Source of the DNA: Capitella teleta
Taxonomy: Eukaryota; Annelida; Polychaeta; Capitellidae
Assembly: GCA_000328365.1 (NCBI GenBank)
Contig: KB302862.1
Span: 62,001 to 126,000 of the forward strand
Direction of reading: 5' to 3'
DNA: 64,000 nt
Part shown: positions 45,631 to 57,513 of the stretch, one piece after another
How the letters are laid out: every line of letters starts with the position of its first letter
Position numbering within the stretch: position 1 is the first letter of the stretch
Position numbers and translations under genes: made by a program
Notes under the pieces: model-generated
Database searches by the model: none
What the model was told of the DNA's origin: nothing
The model's input: only the letters and a program-made list of their open reading frames with translations

Positions 45631-48494
45631 ATGGAATTGTTCCTTCTGCTGACGTTTGCATTGATTTCAATCACAGGTATGTACAGACTACCGTTAATTG
45701 TTCATAATTAAGTCACTTGGTCTGAAACTAAAGATTGTTACGCACGTGTTACCGCGCATCGTGTGAGCGAGTTACGTAAGAGGTGGTAATGTTATACACC
45801 TGTAATTAGTCTTGGCACTATTTTCAATTAGCTGAAATCACACGATCGCATGTTAACAGACCACGCAGTATGAAGTATCCCGGCCACGAAGGGAACTATA
45901 TACAGGTGCTCACATTGCAAAATGTACTCAAGGAAACCGTTTGAACTGAACGCTATTCTAAAACAAAATAGAATTTATTTACATAAAGTTAATTTTTTTT
46001 GTTTTGGATCAGTTTGGCAATAACAGAAGGGTTTCTATGGAAAAAGAACACCCTAAAAACATTAAATCTATTATTGAGGATGAACGAATCGGTTTATTGC
46101 CTAAGAGGGCTTCAAACATTTACCCAGAATGCAATTTACGGGTAAATAATAACCCTTTGATCATTCTCATAAATTTTTGAGTTTTCTGATTTACTGATCA
46201 GTATAGTTCCTCTCACACCTGATGCTAACAAATATGACCTTGAACTCTAAATTGTTTTTGTCCCAAGCGGTCGCAGCCCAGGACGTTAAAGTGCGATTGG
46301 GCAATGGGTTGAATGACCGCGAGGGTCGGGTCGAGATCCTCTACGATGGCACTTGGGGCACGATTTGTGACGATGGTTGGGACGTACAGGACGCTGCCGT
46401 GATCTGCGCAATGGTCGGATTCAGGTCGGTGGTTGCAGATTGTTCTTTGGGTTATTTTGTTTGTGTCCATTTGCAGTGGTTTGGCGCGGGCATTCACGCA
46501 AGCGTCACCATTCGGACCTGGCAGCGGTCCGATCCACCTGTCACAAGTTGAATGTGACGGTAACGAGCAGAGTATATCATTTTGCAGGTGGGTGTGGTGA
46601 TGATCAAAAGAAGGATTTCTGTTAAATCTTTCAACACAGTCATGCTGGTTGGGATAATAACCGGTGTACGCACGCGGAAGACGCCGGGGTCTCGTGCCTG
46701 GGAGTTCGGGTCAGTACAACCACGACCTCCACCACAACCCTCAGCACAACAACCCCGCCCCCTCGCATCTGTAAGTCAATTGTTAAGGGATAAGCCTGGA
46801 AATGAGTTCACTCCATAAGGCAACAACCCGAGCACCGACATCCGCCTCGTAGACGGACCAAATGACGCCGCGGGTCGAGTGCAAGTCAGAGATAAAAACA
46901 GATGGTACGCGGTTTGCGATGACTTTTGGGACCTGAACGATGCAGCCGTCGTCTGCCGCATGCTGTGCTACAAGTAGGGTTGCATCCGCATCGTAATGCG
47001 ACGGGGCTTCCTCAGTGATGCCTAATTCAATTATCCCTCACAGCCCCATCAACGCACGTGCGCACATCGGTGGTGCCTATGGAAACACGACTGAGGAGTT
47101 CCTCTTGGATGACGTCATGTGCTCTGGCGATGAAACAGACCTCATGGATTGCCCCAACGCGGGATTGAGCAACAGTGATTGTGACTATGCGGAAGGCGCC
47201 GGTGTCAGCTGCCTGCAAGACACCCCCACCCCTCCTCCCTGTGGGTATAAATGTCAGGCGTAATCTCCTCTGATATAACTCACTCTTTCTCTTCGCCAGT
47301 GCCTCAACCTAGCATTGAATGCACCCAAGAGCGCATCACCGCCAGTTTTCCTAAGAGTTATGAGCCGCTGCTACAGGAGGAATACCTCAATGTCACCGAG
47401 AACAACTTCAACGCCGACTGCGACTTCAGTACGGCAATGGATGCTTCATCAGTCAGCATCGCAATTCCATTCACGGTGTGCGGCACAATACGAGAGGTAT
47501 CGCAATCATAACGCACTTTTGGTAGCCTCTTAAAGAAATGCTGTATGTTTACAGATCAATGCAACTCACGTCTGGTACTCCAACGTAGTGCGGTACTATG
47601 TCCCACCCCTGGATCCTACAATCACCCGCACTGAAGTGTACTATATACCAGTTACCTGCGTAATTCCCAAAGAGACCGACCCTAGCAACGAGATAGCACC
47701 GCAGGGCCGCACCGCACCGCCCCAGATTGGGGAAGGTCAATTCTCATCCCTACTCTTCCTTTACGACAACAACCGCTTCGACAACCCAGTACAGAGCTTC
47801 CCAGTTGAGGTGACGCTCGGTGACTGGGTGTATGCTGGTGTTTCCCTATCTTCAATTGACCCCAACCTGAAAGTCATTGTACCGCGCTGTTGGACAACCC
47901 CGGAAGCCGATAAGACCTCGATGCCACAATATGACCTCATAAATGATGGGTATGTTAACCTCGATCTGTCTTGATCTATAGCATGGGCTGTAACTTCTGT
48001 TGCTCTCAGCCAATGCACTGTCTTGCCACTTTCTTGTTTCAGCTGCACCGTAGAACCATCTGTGACCCTCTACCCCATCAACCAGACAATGTTTGCGTTC
48101 AGATTCCAGTCGTTTCGTTTCCAAGGAAACTACCCGTCCCTGTTCGTGCACTGTGAGGCAATCGTGTGCGCTTCAAACGAGAAGAGCGCCGATTGCGACC
48201 AATCATGCGTGACAAAGCGGAGGAGGAAGCGAGATGCCAGAGAGTTATTTTACATGGAGGAAGGTCCCATCATGCTGGTTGAGAGAGTCGACGTCCAACC
48301 TGACACGAGTGACGATCTAACAGAGCATGAACAACCCGCAAAGGATCCCAGAGAAAATGGTCAATATACCAAATACGTTAAGGTTTCATTTTAAACCATT
48401 TTTATATTTCACAGATGTTTCTACTGGTTCCAGTTTGTCTTCCACGATTCAGCTTGTGATGTCAGCTGCTGCGGGTCTTATTTTGATCTTATGA
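45631..48494 (+). CDS. SRCR-SRCR-ZP surface glycoprotein, 10 exons, 591 aa
   Basis: Exons: 45631-45676, 46277-46424, 46477-46587, 46640-46770, 46820-46973, 47044-47240, 47300-47496, 47555-47949, 48043-48359, 48415-48494; phases agree. A signal peptide (MELFLLLTFALISITA) is followed by SRCR domain 1 (about 20-119: EGRVEILYDGTWGTICDDGW...HAEDAGVSC), a Thr/Pro-rich hinge and SRCR domain 2 (about 152-255). A ZP polymerisation domain spans about 268-517, with FTVCGTI, a CW...CTVEPSV arrangement and paired cysteines. KRRRKR at 518-523 is a furin-type cleavage site just after the ZP domain, as in polymerising ZP proteins. The last 20 residues are hydrophobic with no cytoplasmic tail, suggesting a GPI signal. 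Layout recalls DMBT1-like proteins. Likely an extracellular matrix or surface recognition protein. The last exon was placed by phase. Confidence 0.9.
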
Positions 48495-49007
48495 TGATAA
48501 TTATATCTTAGCATCCAGTGATAAGCATATTATAGATATATAATATAACATATATTCTGATAAGTACATGTGATAACATGCTATTTTTGGTACCCATAAA
48601 TTCTGCTGGATACTAAATAAAATGCTTTTTTATACAACGCGATTTATACTGCATGATATAATATATCAATAATATATCACCTTTTAATAAATGAAAAATA
48701 TTCATATTATTTCCCTCTGTGTAAGCATATTCAAACAAAGCTCTGTGATACTGCGTCTTCTCTTGTAACAACTGGCTCGGAATACTAGTATATGTGAAAT
48801 TGGATAACAGTCTCGTTGGATTATAAGGTTGAGTAACTGTAGTCGACGCATATACAAGATCAACAGTGTCCAAATTCCTTAGCCTGAGGCTGTTAAATAC
48901 AGAGCACTTCATTGTTTTCAAAATAACCAAAGTGTAAAGCCAGTGCATTTGAGGCAAAGTTCTTCGGCGCTACTTTGAAAGCGTAAAATAGTTGTACAAA
49001 ATTCACA
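48495..49007. other. Spacer between SRCR-ZP and SLC5
   Basis: AT-rich. AATAAA at 48616-48621, about 120 bases after the SRCR-ZP stop, is the likely poly-A signal. The rest would hold the SLC5 promoter. Confidence 0.55.
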
Positions 49008-52000
49008 ATGAAGAAAGGACTGGACAATTGGTTGGACATTGCGGTCATTGTGATTTATTTAATGCTCGTCCTTGGAGTCGGTCTTTGGGTAAGTGAACAC
49101 TCAACTCAGATTGACCGATGCTTTAATATTATTTTATGTTGTAAATGCGCTGAACATCGTTAGCCAAACGCAGTAATTAGTGATTCCAGGTTGAGGTACG
49201 GCATAAGAATCAGCATTGATTCTTGATTTAATAAATGGTATAATATATTGTGCATGCACGATTAACTCGGAGGGTCAACAATAGAACGCGTGGAACATGC
49301 ATCCTCTACTAGTGTATTTAACGGTTCGGCTCGATGGTAGTTGAGAGGGGTCGTCGTGTTCAATGTTCAACGCATCTGGATCAAGTGCTATCGGATAACT
49401 CTAAAATATCTAACACTATACCACAGATCCGAATATACATCATTGAAAGACGCAAGTATCTTGGCCACACCAAAAGACAAGAAACTAACCCTGGATGATA
49501 AAAAGGAAAAAATAGAGGTAAAGGAGAGTCAGATGAGCATGCTGTTGGGAGCTAGACTTCTAGGACGAGGTCCATGTGGATTCAGATGACACTGGACACG
49601 ATTCACAAAATAAAGAAACAATTTTACCGCGACGTTTTTAATGCAATGGATAAACTAGGACGTCAATAAAAGATGCTCGTTATATGAAGGTCAAGTATTA
49701 ATTAAGCTCAAGGACAAAATTTACAAAAATGATATCAAGTATTTAGCCTGTGTGCATTCCGCGTTCCTTGGCCCAGATGTTAAGGATGTTAATCTCGAAT
49801 GCCCCTAGAAATGCGACCATTGAGACCGTTTCCTTATTTTAACTTAAAATTTTACTTTAATTTTAATTACTAAAATTTTAATTTGATTTTACGTTAAATA
49901 ATTGCGTGAAAACGTCAAAACTAAAACAATCCTGGATATTAGAAACGAAACGCTTTGACTGAAAATGTCAACTCTGGCCCACATTAGAGCTAGTCAAAGA
50001 AAGGCAGCACTCTACTGGATCTGAGATTATGTAATGACGACGATATGATATAACATCACGTGCCAGTTTTCGCGAATGAATTATTTCGCTTACAAATGGG
50101 TCAATTCGCTGTACATTGTAAAACGAAATGACCTCATGAATCTAACAATAAACTTATATAACCATAATAATTCTGCTTCCCTCCTCCCAGACACTATGTC
50201 GTCCAAACAGAGGCAGCGTGAGGGGATACTTCCTAGCCGGCCGGGATATGACCTGGCTGACGGTAAGGTTGACCTCGCCTATTGCATGTCATACCTGTAC
50301 AAATGCACACATAGGTCGGAGCTTCCTTGTACGCCAGCAACATTGGGAGCGAGCACTTCATTGGTCTGGCAGGGACTGGGGCAGCCTCAGGACTGGCAAT
50401 CATCATGTATGAGTGGGCGGTGAGTCATCAGTTCACACCTTTGATTCTGTATCTCTTAAATTAAATACAGAGTCTACCTTTAGTGCTGTTACTCAGCTGG
50501 GCTTTTGTCCCAGTGTACATTTCAGCTGGGGTGAGTGAACTGTGTCTGCTGAATAAAAGATACTATGCGCTGTAACCGCTAGGTGTACACTCTACCAGAG
50601 TACCTGGAGAAACGGTTTGGCGGGAAAAGGCTTCGAACTTACCTGACCTGTCTCTCGTTGCTGCTGTACGTCATCACGAAAATAGTGGTATGTAGCTGTA
50701 TGCAAATGTCGGTGCCTACGGTAGTGTCAATTAAGCGTGTATTCTTCAGGTGTGCATTTATGCTGGGGCTCTTTTCATAACGTTATCGCTCGGTTGGAAC
50801 ATGTATCTGTCGATTGCAGTTCTGCTCTCTGTGACATGTTTGTACACTTTGTTGGGTGAGTTTGTCCCATTGTGATTGGCATCTAAACGATTGTATTATT
50901 CTTTCCAGGTGGTTTAGCTGCAGTCATGTACACTGACACGCTACAAACTATAATCATGACCATGGGCGCTGTTGCCTTGACTATTATCAGTATGAACATC
51001 ACAGTCATGATGATAAAGTTTACCAAACATTTGCGTTCACCTCAGGTTTTGTCAAAATTGGAGGTTACGGAGCTCTACAGAGGAGCTATTTCGCAGCAGT
51101 GCCTGCCTCGATGGCCAATGACAGTGTCTGCGGTCGACCCAGGGACGACGCTTTCAACCTGTTTCGAGATCCCGTGACGGCAGACAATCCGTGGCCTGGA
51201 CTCATATTGCAGGCCTCTCTTGGCTGTCTATGGTACTGGTGTGCAGACCAGGTGAGTCTGAATACTGACGAGAGGACACATTTCTGAGTTTATGCGAATC
51301 CAGGTGATCGTGCAACGAACTTTAGCCGCAAGAAACATTGCACACGCCAAAGGGGGGTCTGTAGCAGCAGGATTTCTCAAGCTGCTTCCTCTCTATTTCA
51401 TGGTCTTCCCTGGGATGATCAGTCGAGCTCTCTATCCAGGTATCCATAAATTGAGACGACCTTAATAACTAAGACAAACAAGTATTTTTTAGATGACGTC
51501 GGTTGCGTCGATCCTGAAGAATGCGAGGCTGTTTGTGGCAACCCAGTCGGATGCTCGAACATTGCTTATCCTAAACTTGTGATGGATTTACTTCCCACGG
51601 GTGAGCAATCTCGCTCGGATATCTTCTATAATAATTATAATTATGCATGAGTTCAGGATTACGAGGTCTCCTGTTGGCTGTCATGATGTCTGCCATTATG
51701 AGCTCTTTAACGTCCATCTTCAACAGCGCCAGTACTCTCTTTACCATGGATTTATGGCGAAGGATCCGCCCTGCCTCCAGTGAGAGAGAACTGCTGATCA
51801 CGGGAAGGTGGGGGCGTCAGTTTTAGCATGGTCATGACACGTGCCAACCGTCCCCAGGGTCGTCATCTTAGCCTTGTGTGGCGTCAGTGTGCTGTGGCTG
51901 CCTTTGGTGCAGTCTTCAGCTGGAGGCCAGCTCTTTGTTTATATTCAGATCATCCAGGGTTACCTAGGCTCTCCGGTTGGTGTTCTCTTCCTCATGTCGA

Positions 52001-52804
52001 TCTTCTGGAAGCGCATGACGGAGAAGGCGAGTGCACACGACAGGATTCCCTGAGCTTCACGTGGCTCATCATTTGCTTTCAGGGAGCGTTCTGGGGAATT
52101 CTTTCCGGTCATGCCATAGGAGTGGCACGCATGGTTCTGGAGTTTTTGTACCCAGAACCGTCGTGTGGGGACTTTGATCAACGACCGATTGTTCTATCCG
52201 CTGTGCACTACACGTATTTCAGTCAAATGAACATGCTTCTCACAGCTGCTGTGGTAGCTGTTGTGAGCCTCTGTAGCCAACCAGCGAGTGAAGAGAAGGT
52301 TTGTTCATTTCGAGTACAAATAATGTCAATATCATCCGCGTCTAATTTCATAGCTGCAATTTGTCACGTGGTGGACAAGATTGAGGGAACCCCAATCTGC
52401 TAAAGAGATTGACACCGAAAATAAAGTTGACGGTTGTGATATTTCCCTTAATGACATTTTGGTGCAATTCGTCAATTTCAGATGAAGTTCAAATGCAGGC
52501 AACGATAGTAAAGCTAGAGATAACAGTTAAGGAGACAGTTGTGGACAAACAGCAAGACACTGCAATTGAGGAGAGTGCAGTTGAAAAAAAGGCAGAAACC
52601 ACAAACAAGGGGAACCGATGTCGTCATGTGTTCAACGTAGCGTGCGGAATCCCGGACCAAGGGCAGTCATGCCCATCCACAGAGGAGTCGGAACGTGACA
52701 GAGTTCTCTGGTTGCGAGAAACGCGCTCACGGAAAATTGTCATCAATGTTTGTGCTGGCGTCGGATTGGGTACTATGCTTGTGCTGTGCATTGTGCATCG
52801 ATGA
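49008..52804 (+). CDS. SLC5 (SGLT-type) sodium/solute cotransporter, 15 exons, 665 aa
   Basis: Exons: 49008-49088, 50191-50262, 50315-50419, 50471-50530, 50583-50687, 50750-50855, 50909-50989, 51046-51251, 51304-51439, 51493-51600, 51657-51807, 51858-52026, 52083-52298, 52354-52432, 52482-52804; all phases agree. SSS-family signatures are clear: [79 protein letters not shown], the cysteine-rich loop ([18 protein letters not shown]), [20 protein letters not shown] and GGQLFVYIQ. The last 20 residues form the final helix characteristic of the 14-TM SGLT branch. Length equals that of SGLT1/2 (about 660-670). It should import glucose or a related polyol with Na+ across the plasma membrane; the substrate is not decidable. 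Intron 12 uses a GC donor. Confidence 0.95.
52027..52082 (+). other. GC-AG intron (SLC5 intron 12)
   Basis: The donor reads aag|gcgagtg and the acceptor ctttcag|ggag. Only this joint keeps the conserved [15 protein letters not shown] reading. Rest of the donor matches the strong consensus, as is usual for GC-AG introns. Confidence 0.85.
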
Positions 52805-52868
52805 ATATAATTATTATATTACATTATATACATGTATGCATGTAACATGAAGGATATTTCGTATTCTT

Positions 52869-52874
52869 AATAAA
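52869..52874 (+). terminator. Polyadenylation signal AATAAA of SLC5
   Basis: AATAAA 65 bases after the SLC5 stop codon. Confidence 0.65.
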
Positions 52875-53476
52875 TGTACACGCATATTTTCTTACGCATA
52901 GCCTGAAATATTTCATGATGTGCGTAATTCAAATGCTAACGAATAATTGCTATAAAACGTATACATATACATTGTAATTTATTATTTCTTAATTATGTGT
53001 GTACATGTGTGTACAAAACATTGTACATATAATATTATATTGTGCCTCGTACTAATAGGCAATCATAACTTAAAACTGTCAGACCGGCTGCATAATTAAA
53101 TAACAAAGGGGAAAAAAATCAAAGAACAAATATAATAATATAAGCATGACAATACAAAATTAGCAAAAATACATTGCAAATACGAAATCATGTATTGATT
53201 CATTAACACAATATCATCATCACCAACTTCTGACTGATTTGAAATCGCAAGAACGTCAGTTTTACACGACATGGAGTCATGGATTTGATCATTTTTTTGC
53301 GAACAATTGCCTTATACATGAATAAAATTAGTATGATTATTATGCGGCAAGAGAAACGAGATTACACTCAGGTACATTCTCAATTGCCTCGACCAAACCA
53401 TGGACTCGATTTGATAATGACTGAGTTAGAAAACTCGCTGACTGCTATGACTAGAAGTGCAACGACTCTAAGTCTT
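52875..53476. other. Tail-to-tail spacer between SLC5 and the SDR-like gene
   Basis: AT-rich 3' flanks of both genes; no other feature. Confidence 0.5.
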
Positions 53477-55076
53477 TTAATCAACAACATTCTGCACGTG
53501 GAAGTTGTACAGATTCCTGTATGTTTTGGTGTAAATGCCGACGCTCTTCATGAAGACATCATGGTAGAAATCGTAATCGTAAAGCGGATCACAAGAATTG
53601 ATTTTATGATTGCGTGGAATGTGAGCTTTTCTAGTGTGGTACTGCAGCCCCGTGTCCAGAACTTGACCATCCGTGGTGTTGTGCTGAATGACCAGCTGGT
53701 CATCCGGTTGGTTGGCTAGTGAATATCCTGGAACAACTCGATATAATGCAACGAAACGTTCTCGAGAGGAATGCAGATAGATTGGAATGTCTTCATGTTT
53801 TGAGAGAGCTTCAAAAGTTTGGATTAAGCAACGGAGAATGGTTCCCACGTCGGAGGCGAAATCCAACGGGCTGAAATCGAATTCATCAAAGAGGATGTGC
53901 AGCTGTTCAACGTGAAAACGAGCCAGCGTTTCTACGAGGGTGGAGACCTTGCATTGGCGGTGGATGTCGAGGAAGCGAAGAGATCGTAGGTCGTTGGAGG
54001 ACAATTTCGAACGAAGGCTGTCAAAAATGGATGCCTCTGACATAAGCAGCACTCGACTGTGTGATTGGTGAAGGACTCTTGCCACTAGGTCAGCGGCTCT
54101 TGGACTTCTCCTGGTCAGGACAGCCACATGACCACCAGGATGTGCTGGTTTCAGGCTGATGTCTTCAAGGGACAAACAGGACTTCAGGATACTCTCTGCC
54201 AGGGTAGCTAGGAAACATAAACTATATTAAGTAAATTATATTAGTTGAATGTATCTACTAAATTGTAGTAAATCCCTAATGGCAGTGTTCAAGTTGGGAC
54301 TTACCTGATTTAGGAGACTGAAGGCCGTGCTAATCCTAAATCATGTACGTGTATAAGTCATATTTACCAGTAGAATCATATTCATGTAGAATGAATAATT
54401 TACGTATTTCTCTCTTTGTATAACATGTATTACCTGAGTAAAACCGGAAAACATAACATTATTTGCTCACAAGTAATATACGCGTGCATGCCAAAAAGTG
54501 ATAATCCGGTATTTACCTGCGCAAACAGATTCTAAAGATCCTGCTCATGTCTGAAGGCAAATCGTGATTGATGCACAAAACTCATTATTTTTAAGCCACG
54601 AACCCTATAATTATACAAATCAGGTAAAATTTAAATAAGAACTAGTTCACTTATATTATGCAACAGTATAATGAGCCGCTGATGACTCAATGGTGAGTTC
54701 AGTATCATTCAGCCTTACAAGCCACGTGGTCAGCGAATTACTTCTAGCCAAAGACTATTATTATTCTTAATAGAGCGTCTTTGCTTCTAGCCAATTGGAG
54801 TCAACAGACGACTCTCTCGATCAACGGAGTATACATTCCAGTTTGGACACGCATAGTTGAACCACGTGCGTTCCGAGCATATAGAGAAGGTGTAAGTGGT
54901 CTGCTTTAACAGCCAAAATAAGATAACTCACCTGGAGAATCGGTTGTGAATGGGTCATGAGCGCCCTCTCTGTACACCAGCATTGTTTGGTATAGCAGGA
55001 AGATGGTAGCCCCCCACAATGCCCCGAAATTGAGGTTCTTCACCCAGCGGAGAATCGGAGCTCTCGGCCATTTCAT
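53477..55076 (-). CDS. Type II membrane protein resembling a degenerate short-chain dehydrogenase, 2 exons, 291 aa
   Basis: Exons 55076-54932 and 54207-53477, joined in phase. The start at 55076 is the first ATG in the frame. Residues about 17-35 form a single N-terminal membrane anchor. The rest shows the alternating pattern of an SDR (Rossmann) fold: HVAVLTRRSPRAADLVARVL (75-94) where SDRs have TGxxxGxG, RVLLMSEAS (100-108), LRFLDIHRQCKVSTLVETL (126-143) like the Asp-containing third strand, QLHILFDEFDFSP (150-162) at the NNAG position, and IPIYLHSS (189-196). Glycines of the cofactor loop, NNAG and the YxxxK pair are absent, so it is probably not an active dehydrogenase. Anchored SDRs of the 11beta-HSD type have the same topology. 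The family link is inference; a glycosyltransferase or another Rossmann protein is the alternative. Confidence 0.6.
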
Positions 55077-55788
55077 GTTCCGCTCTGGTAGCTCAGTCAA
55101 AGTTGAGTTCTATTCACTTAAATATGTGAGTTCCTGTTTCGCTTCTGGCAGACGGATTCTCTGGTGCATGAGCCAGTGGAGCCGCTCAGACGATGCCCAG
55201 AAATGCTGCATGTTAGCATCCATTACCGATTCACCATTTAGAGAAATGGGAAGAATCCCAGCAATGCAAACACGTGTTAATCTTACTCATTCCTTTATTG
55301 TCACGGGAGACGCCGGAGAGGCATGTATTTTTTTCCTAACTTCCGTTGAATGTATGGTTAAAGTGAGGATACGATTAAGAATTCAAGAGAAACCGGTTTA
55401 TAGCTATAAGCTGCGTTATATGGAGTCTAGCTGGGGTCTATAATTAAGTCACGACTCTATACTATTCGTGCGTTTCAATGTGTACCAAAATGATCAGAAA
55501 TATTTTATTTGTTTAAATCGACAGAAAAGCTGAATATTTGAATTAAGCTTGGCGATCACGAGGAAGAGAACCGAATTAACTTTGGCGGCTTTGATGATAG
55601 ACATGCAGGTAATTCCAATCTAAACACATAATTACAGCAGTGAAAAGCACAAAAGCACGCGCGTGCATGCACATGTTAAAGTGTTCTTATTTTGAACGCC
55701 CTTTTTCAATGGGAGGTATTTCTCAAATTATTTATATATATCATTTATTCGCAGACAACAGTCATGTAGTTATAGTAATAGAATACAT

Positions 55789-55836
<48 letters not shown>

Positions 55837-57513
55837 CATAATAATAATAATCATAATAATAATAATCATAATAATCATAATAATAATAACCACAGCACTA
55901 GGCCTGCGTCTCCACTATTGGCGCGGTGCAAATGTGAGTCATAATTTTGTTGCATTCTTTCGGATCCAGAACACATTCAAATTCGCCTGATCTCAGCCTC
56001 CACAGTTCAATAATGGTATCGGCTGTTGACACCAAAACCTCACTCACGTGTTACGCCACATCGAGCATTGAACCCCGATACAAGATTTTCGCGGAGGGCC
56101 ATACCTGTAAGCATCTCGTAATTAATCTTGATTTTTGTCGTCAGGAGTCGGAGGTTTCGTGTCGCCGCGGATGTGCTTGGCTCATTTAAGCACGCGCTCA
56201 TCTTTATTACGGGATTATCGCGTTATTATATGGATAATTAATATTCGTGTGTATGTGATGAACACCCTGGAAATATAATCATTCATAACTGAAGCCTAAT
56301 TTGAAGTCATCAACAATTAGTGCATCAATTTTGATTATTAATGAGTTCAGCGTACGTACCGGCATGTATACCCTTATGAAATCTCTTTGAAACCAACGCG
56401 TTTATTCGAAGGAAGGCGGCATGCTCTCTCGGCCTCCGAGCACTGCGCGTTTAATCGAGATGTACGTACACAAGACAGCGATTTCAAATTGCGACGAGAA
56501 ACTTCCCGAATTATAGAAAAATCTACTGCACAGAACTAGTGAACCTATTCCTTCACATAACACACACACAAGTTAAGAATTATTTTTCACACATTTTTGG
56601 GGTTATCTTATAGCTAATAAATGGTCAAATAGTTTAATGAGTGCAACAACATTAAATTAACTGGCTGGAATAATATATTCTAGCTCAAGGAGACTCATAA
56701 ATACATCTCAATTCACCACAATCCGAACGAAATTTTTTTCCAGACCGAATTCATTAACAAACAAATGAAAACAGAGGATCATTTTCTTACTCTACCTCTC
56801 TTAACCTCTTGCTTAAAATAAAGCTGCATTGATTCATGGCAATTCTCTTTATTTATAAATGGCCCATTCATCCCACATCATGCAAATCAATAACATGGAA
56901 TATTGAGCAGAAAATAATCAATCAATAAACCACTTAATGACTCACCAAAAAGAAACCAATCAAAACCAAGACGTTAAAACGAGTCATAGCTCTCCAACGC
57001 TCATTATAAACTGCATTTAGCTGGTGTACATTATTTTGCAAAGTACGATTCCATTTGAAGGGAGAATACAAAAATATCATCCAAGTTATTCAAGTTGATC
57101 TTTTGTATAAAAAAAAAATCACTAAAAGGTGGAAGTATAATAATAGTTGAAGACTAATTAATATACCGTAATAAATTTCAAGATCTAAATGCTCAAATGA
57201 AGTAGAAGTGCTAAGGAATGAATAATATGTGATAAGAATCTCACTTTTATGCAGTAGCTAGTATTCTGAAAACAGCTCCTTTATAATAACACCAAAGCAA
57301 GAGCATCATGAAGTTCAAATGTTTACCGAGCAGTAAATACCATTATATAAAAAACTATTATGCTTGTTTACACTGGAGGAAATTGTTCCTCTTTTGAAAA
57401 TGATTAAGATTTGAAGAGAGAGAGAGAGAGATTCATATGCTGGTTCAAAGAAAACGTTGACTTGCTGAACTTGTAACAACATTACGTTAATAATATCTAA
57501 AGTAAAGATATCC
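55077..57513. other. Spacer between the SDR-like gene and POFUT1
   Basis: No gene recognised; contains the ATT/AAT microsatellite listed separately and a (GA)n run at 57415-57431. Confidence 0.45.
55790..55889 (+). repeat. (AAT)n microsatellite, about 100 bases
   Basis: Nearly pure taa units with occasional c substitutions (aatcat). Confidence 0.95.

Noticed and set aside
49341-49589. 82-residue frame in SLC5 intron 1
   Set aside because: No domain; SLC5 exons 1 and 2 join in phase without it.
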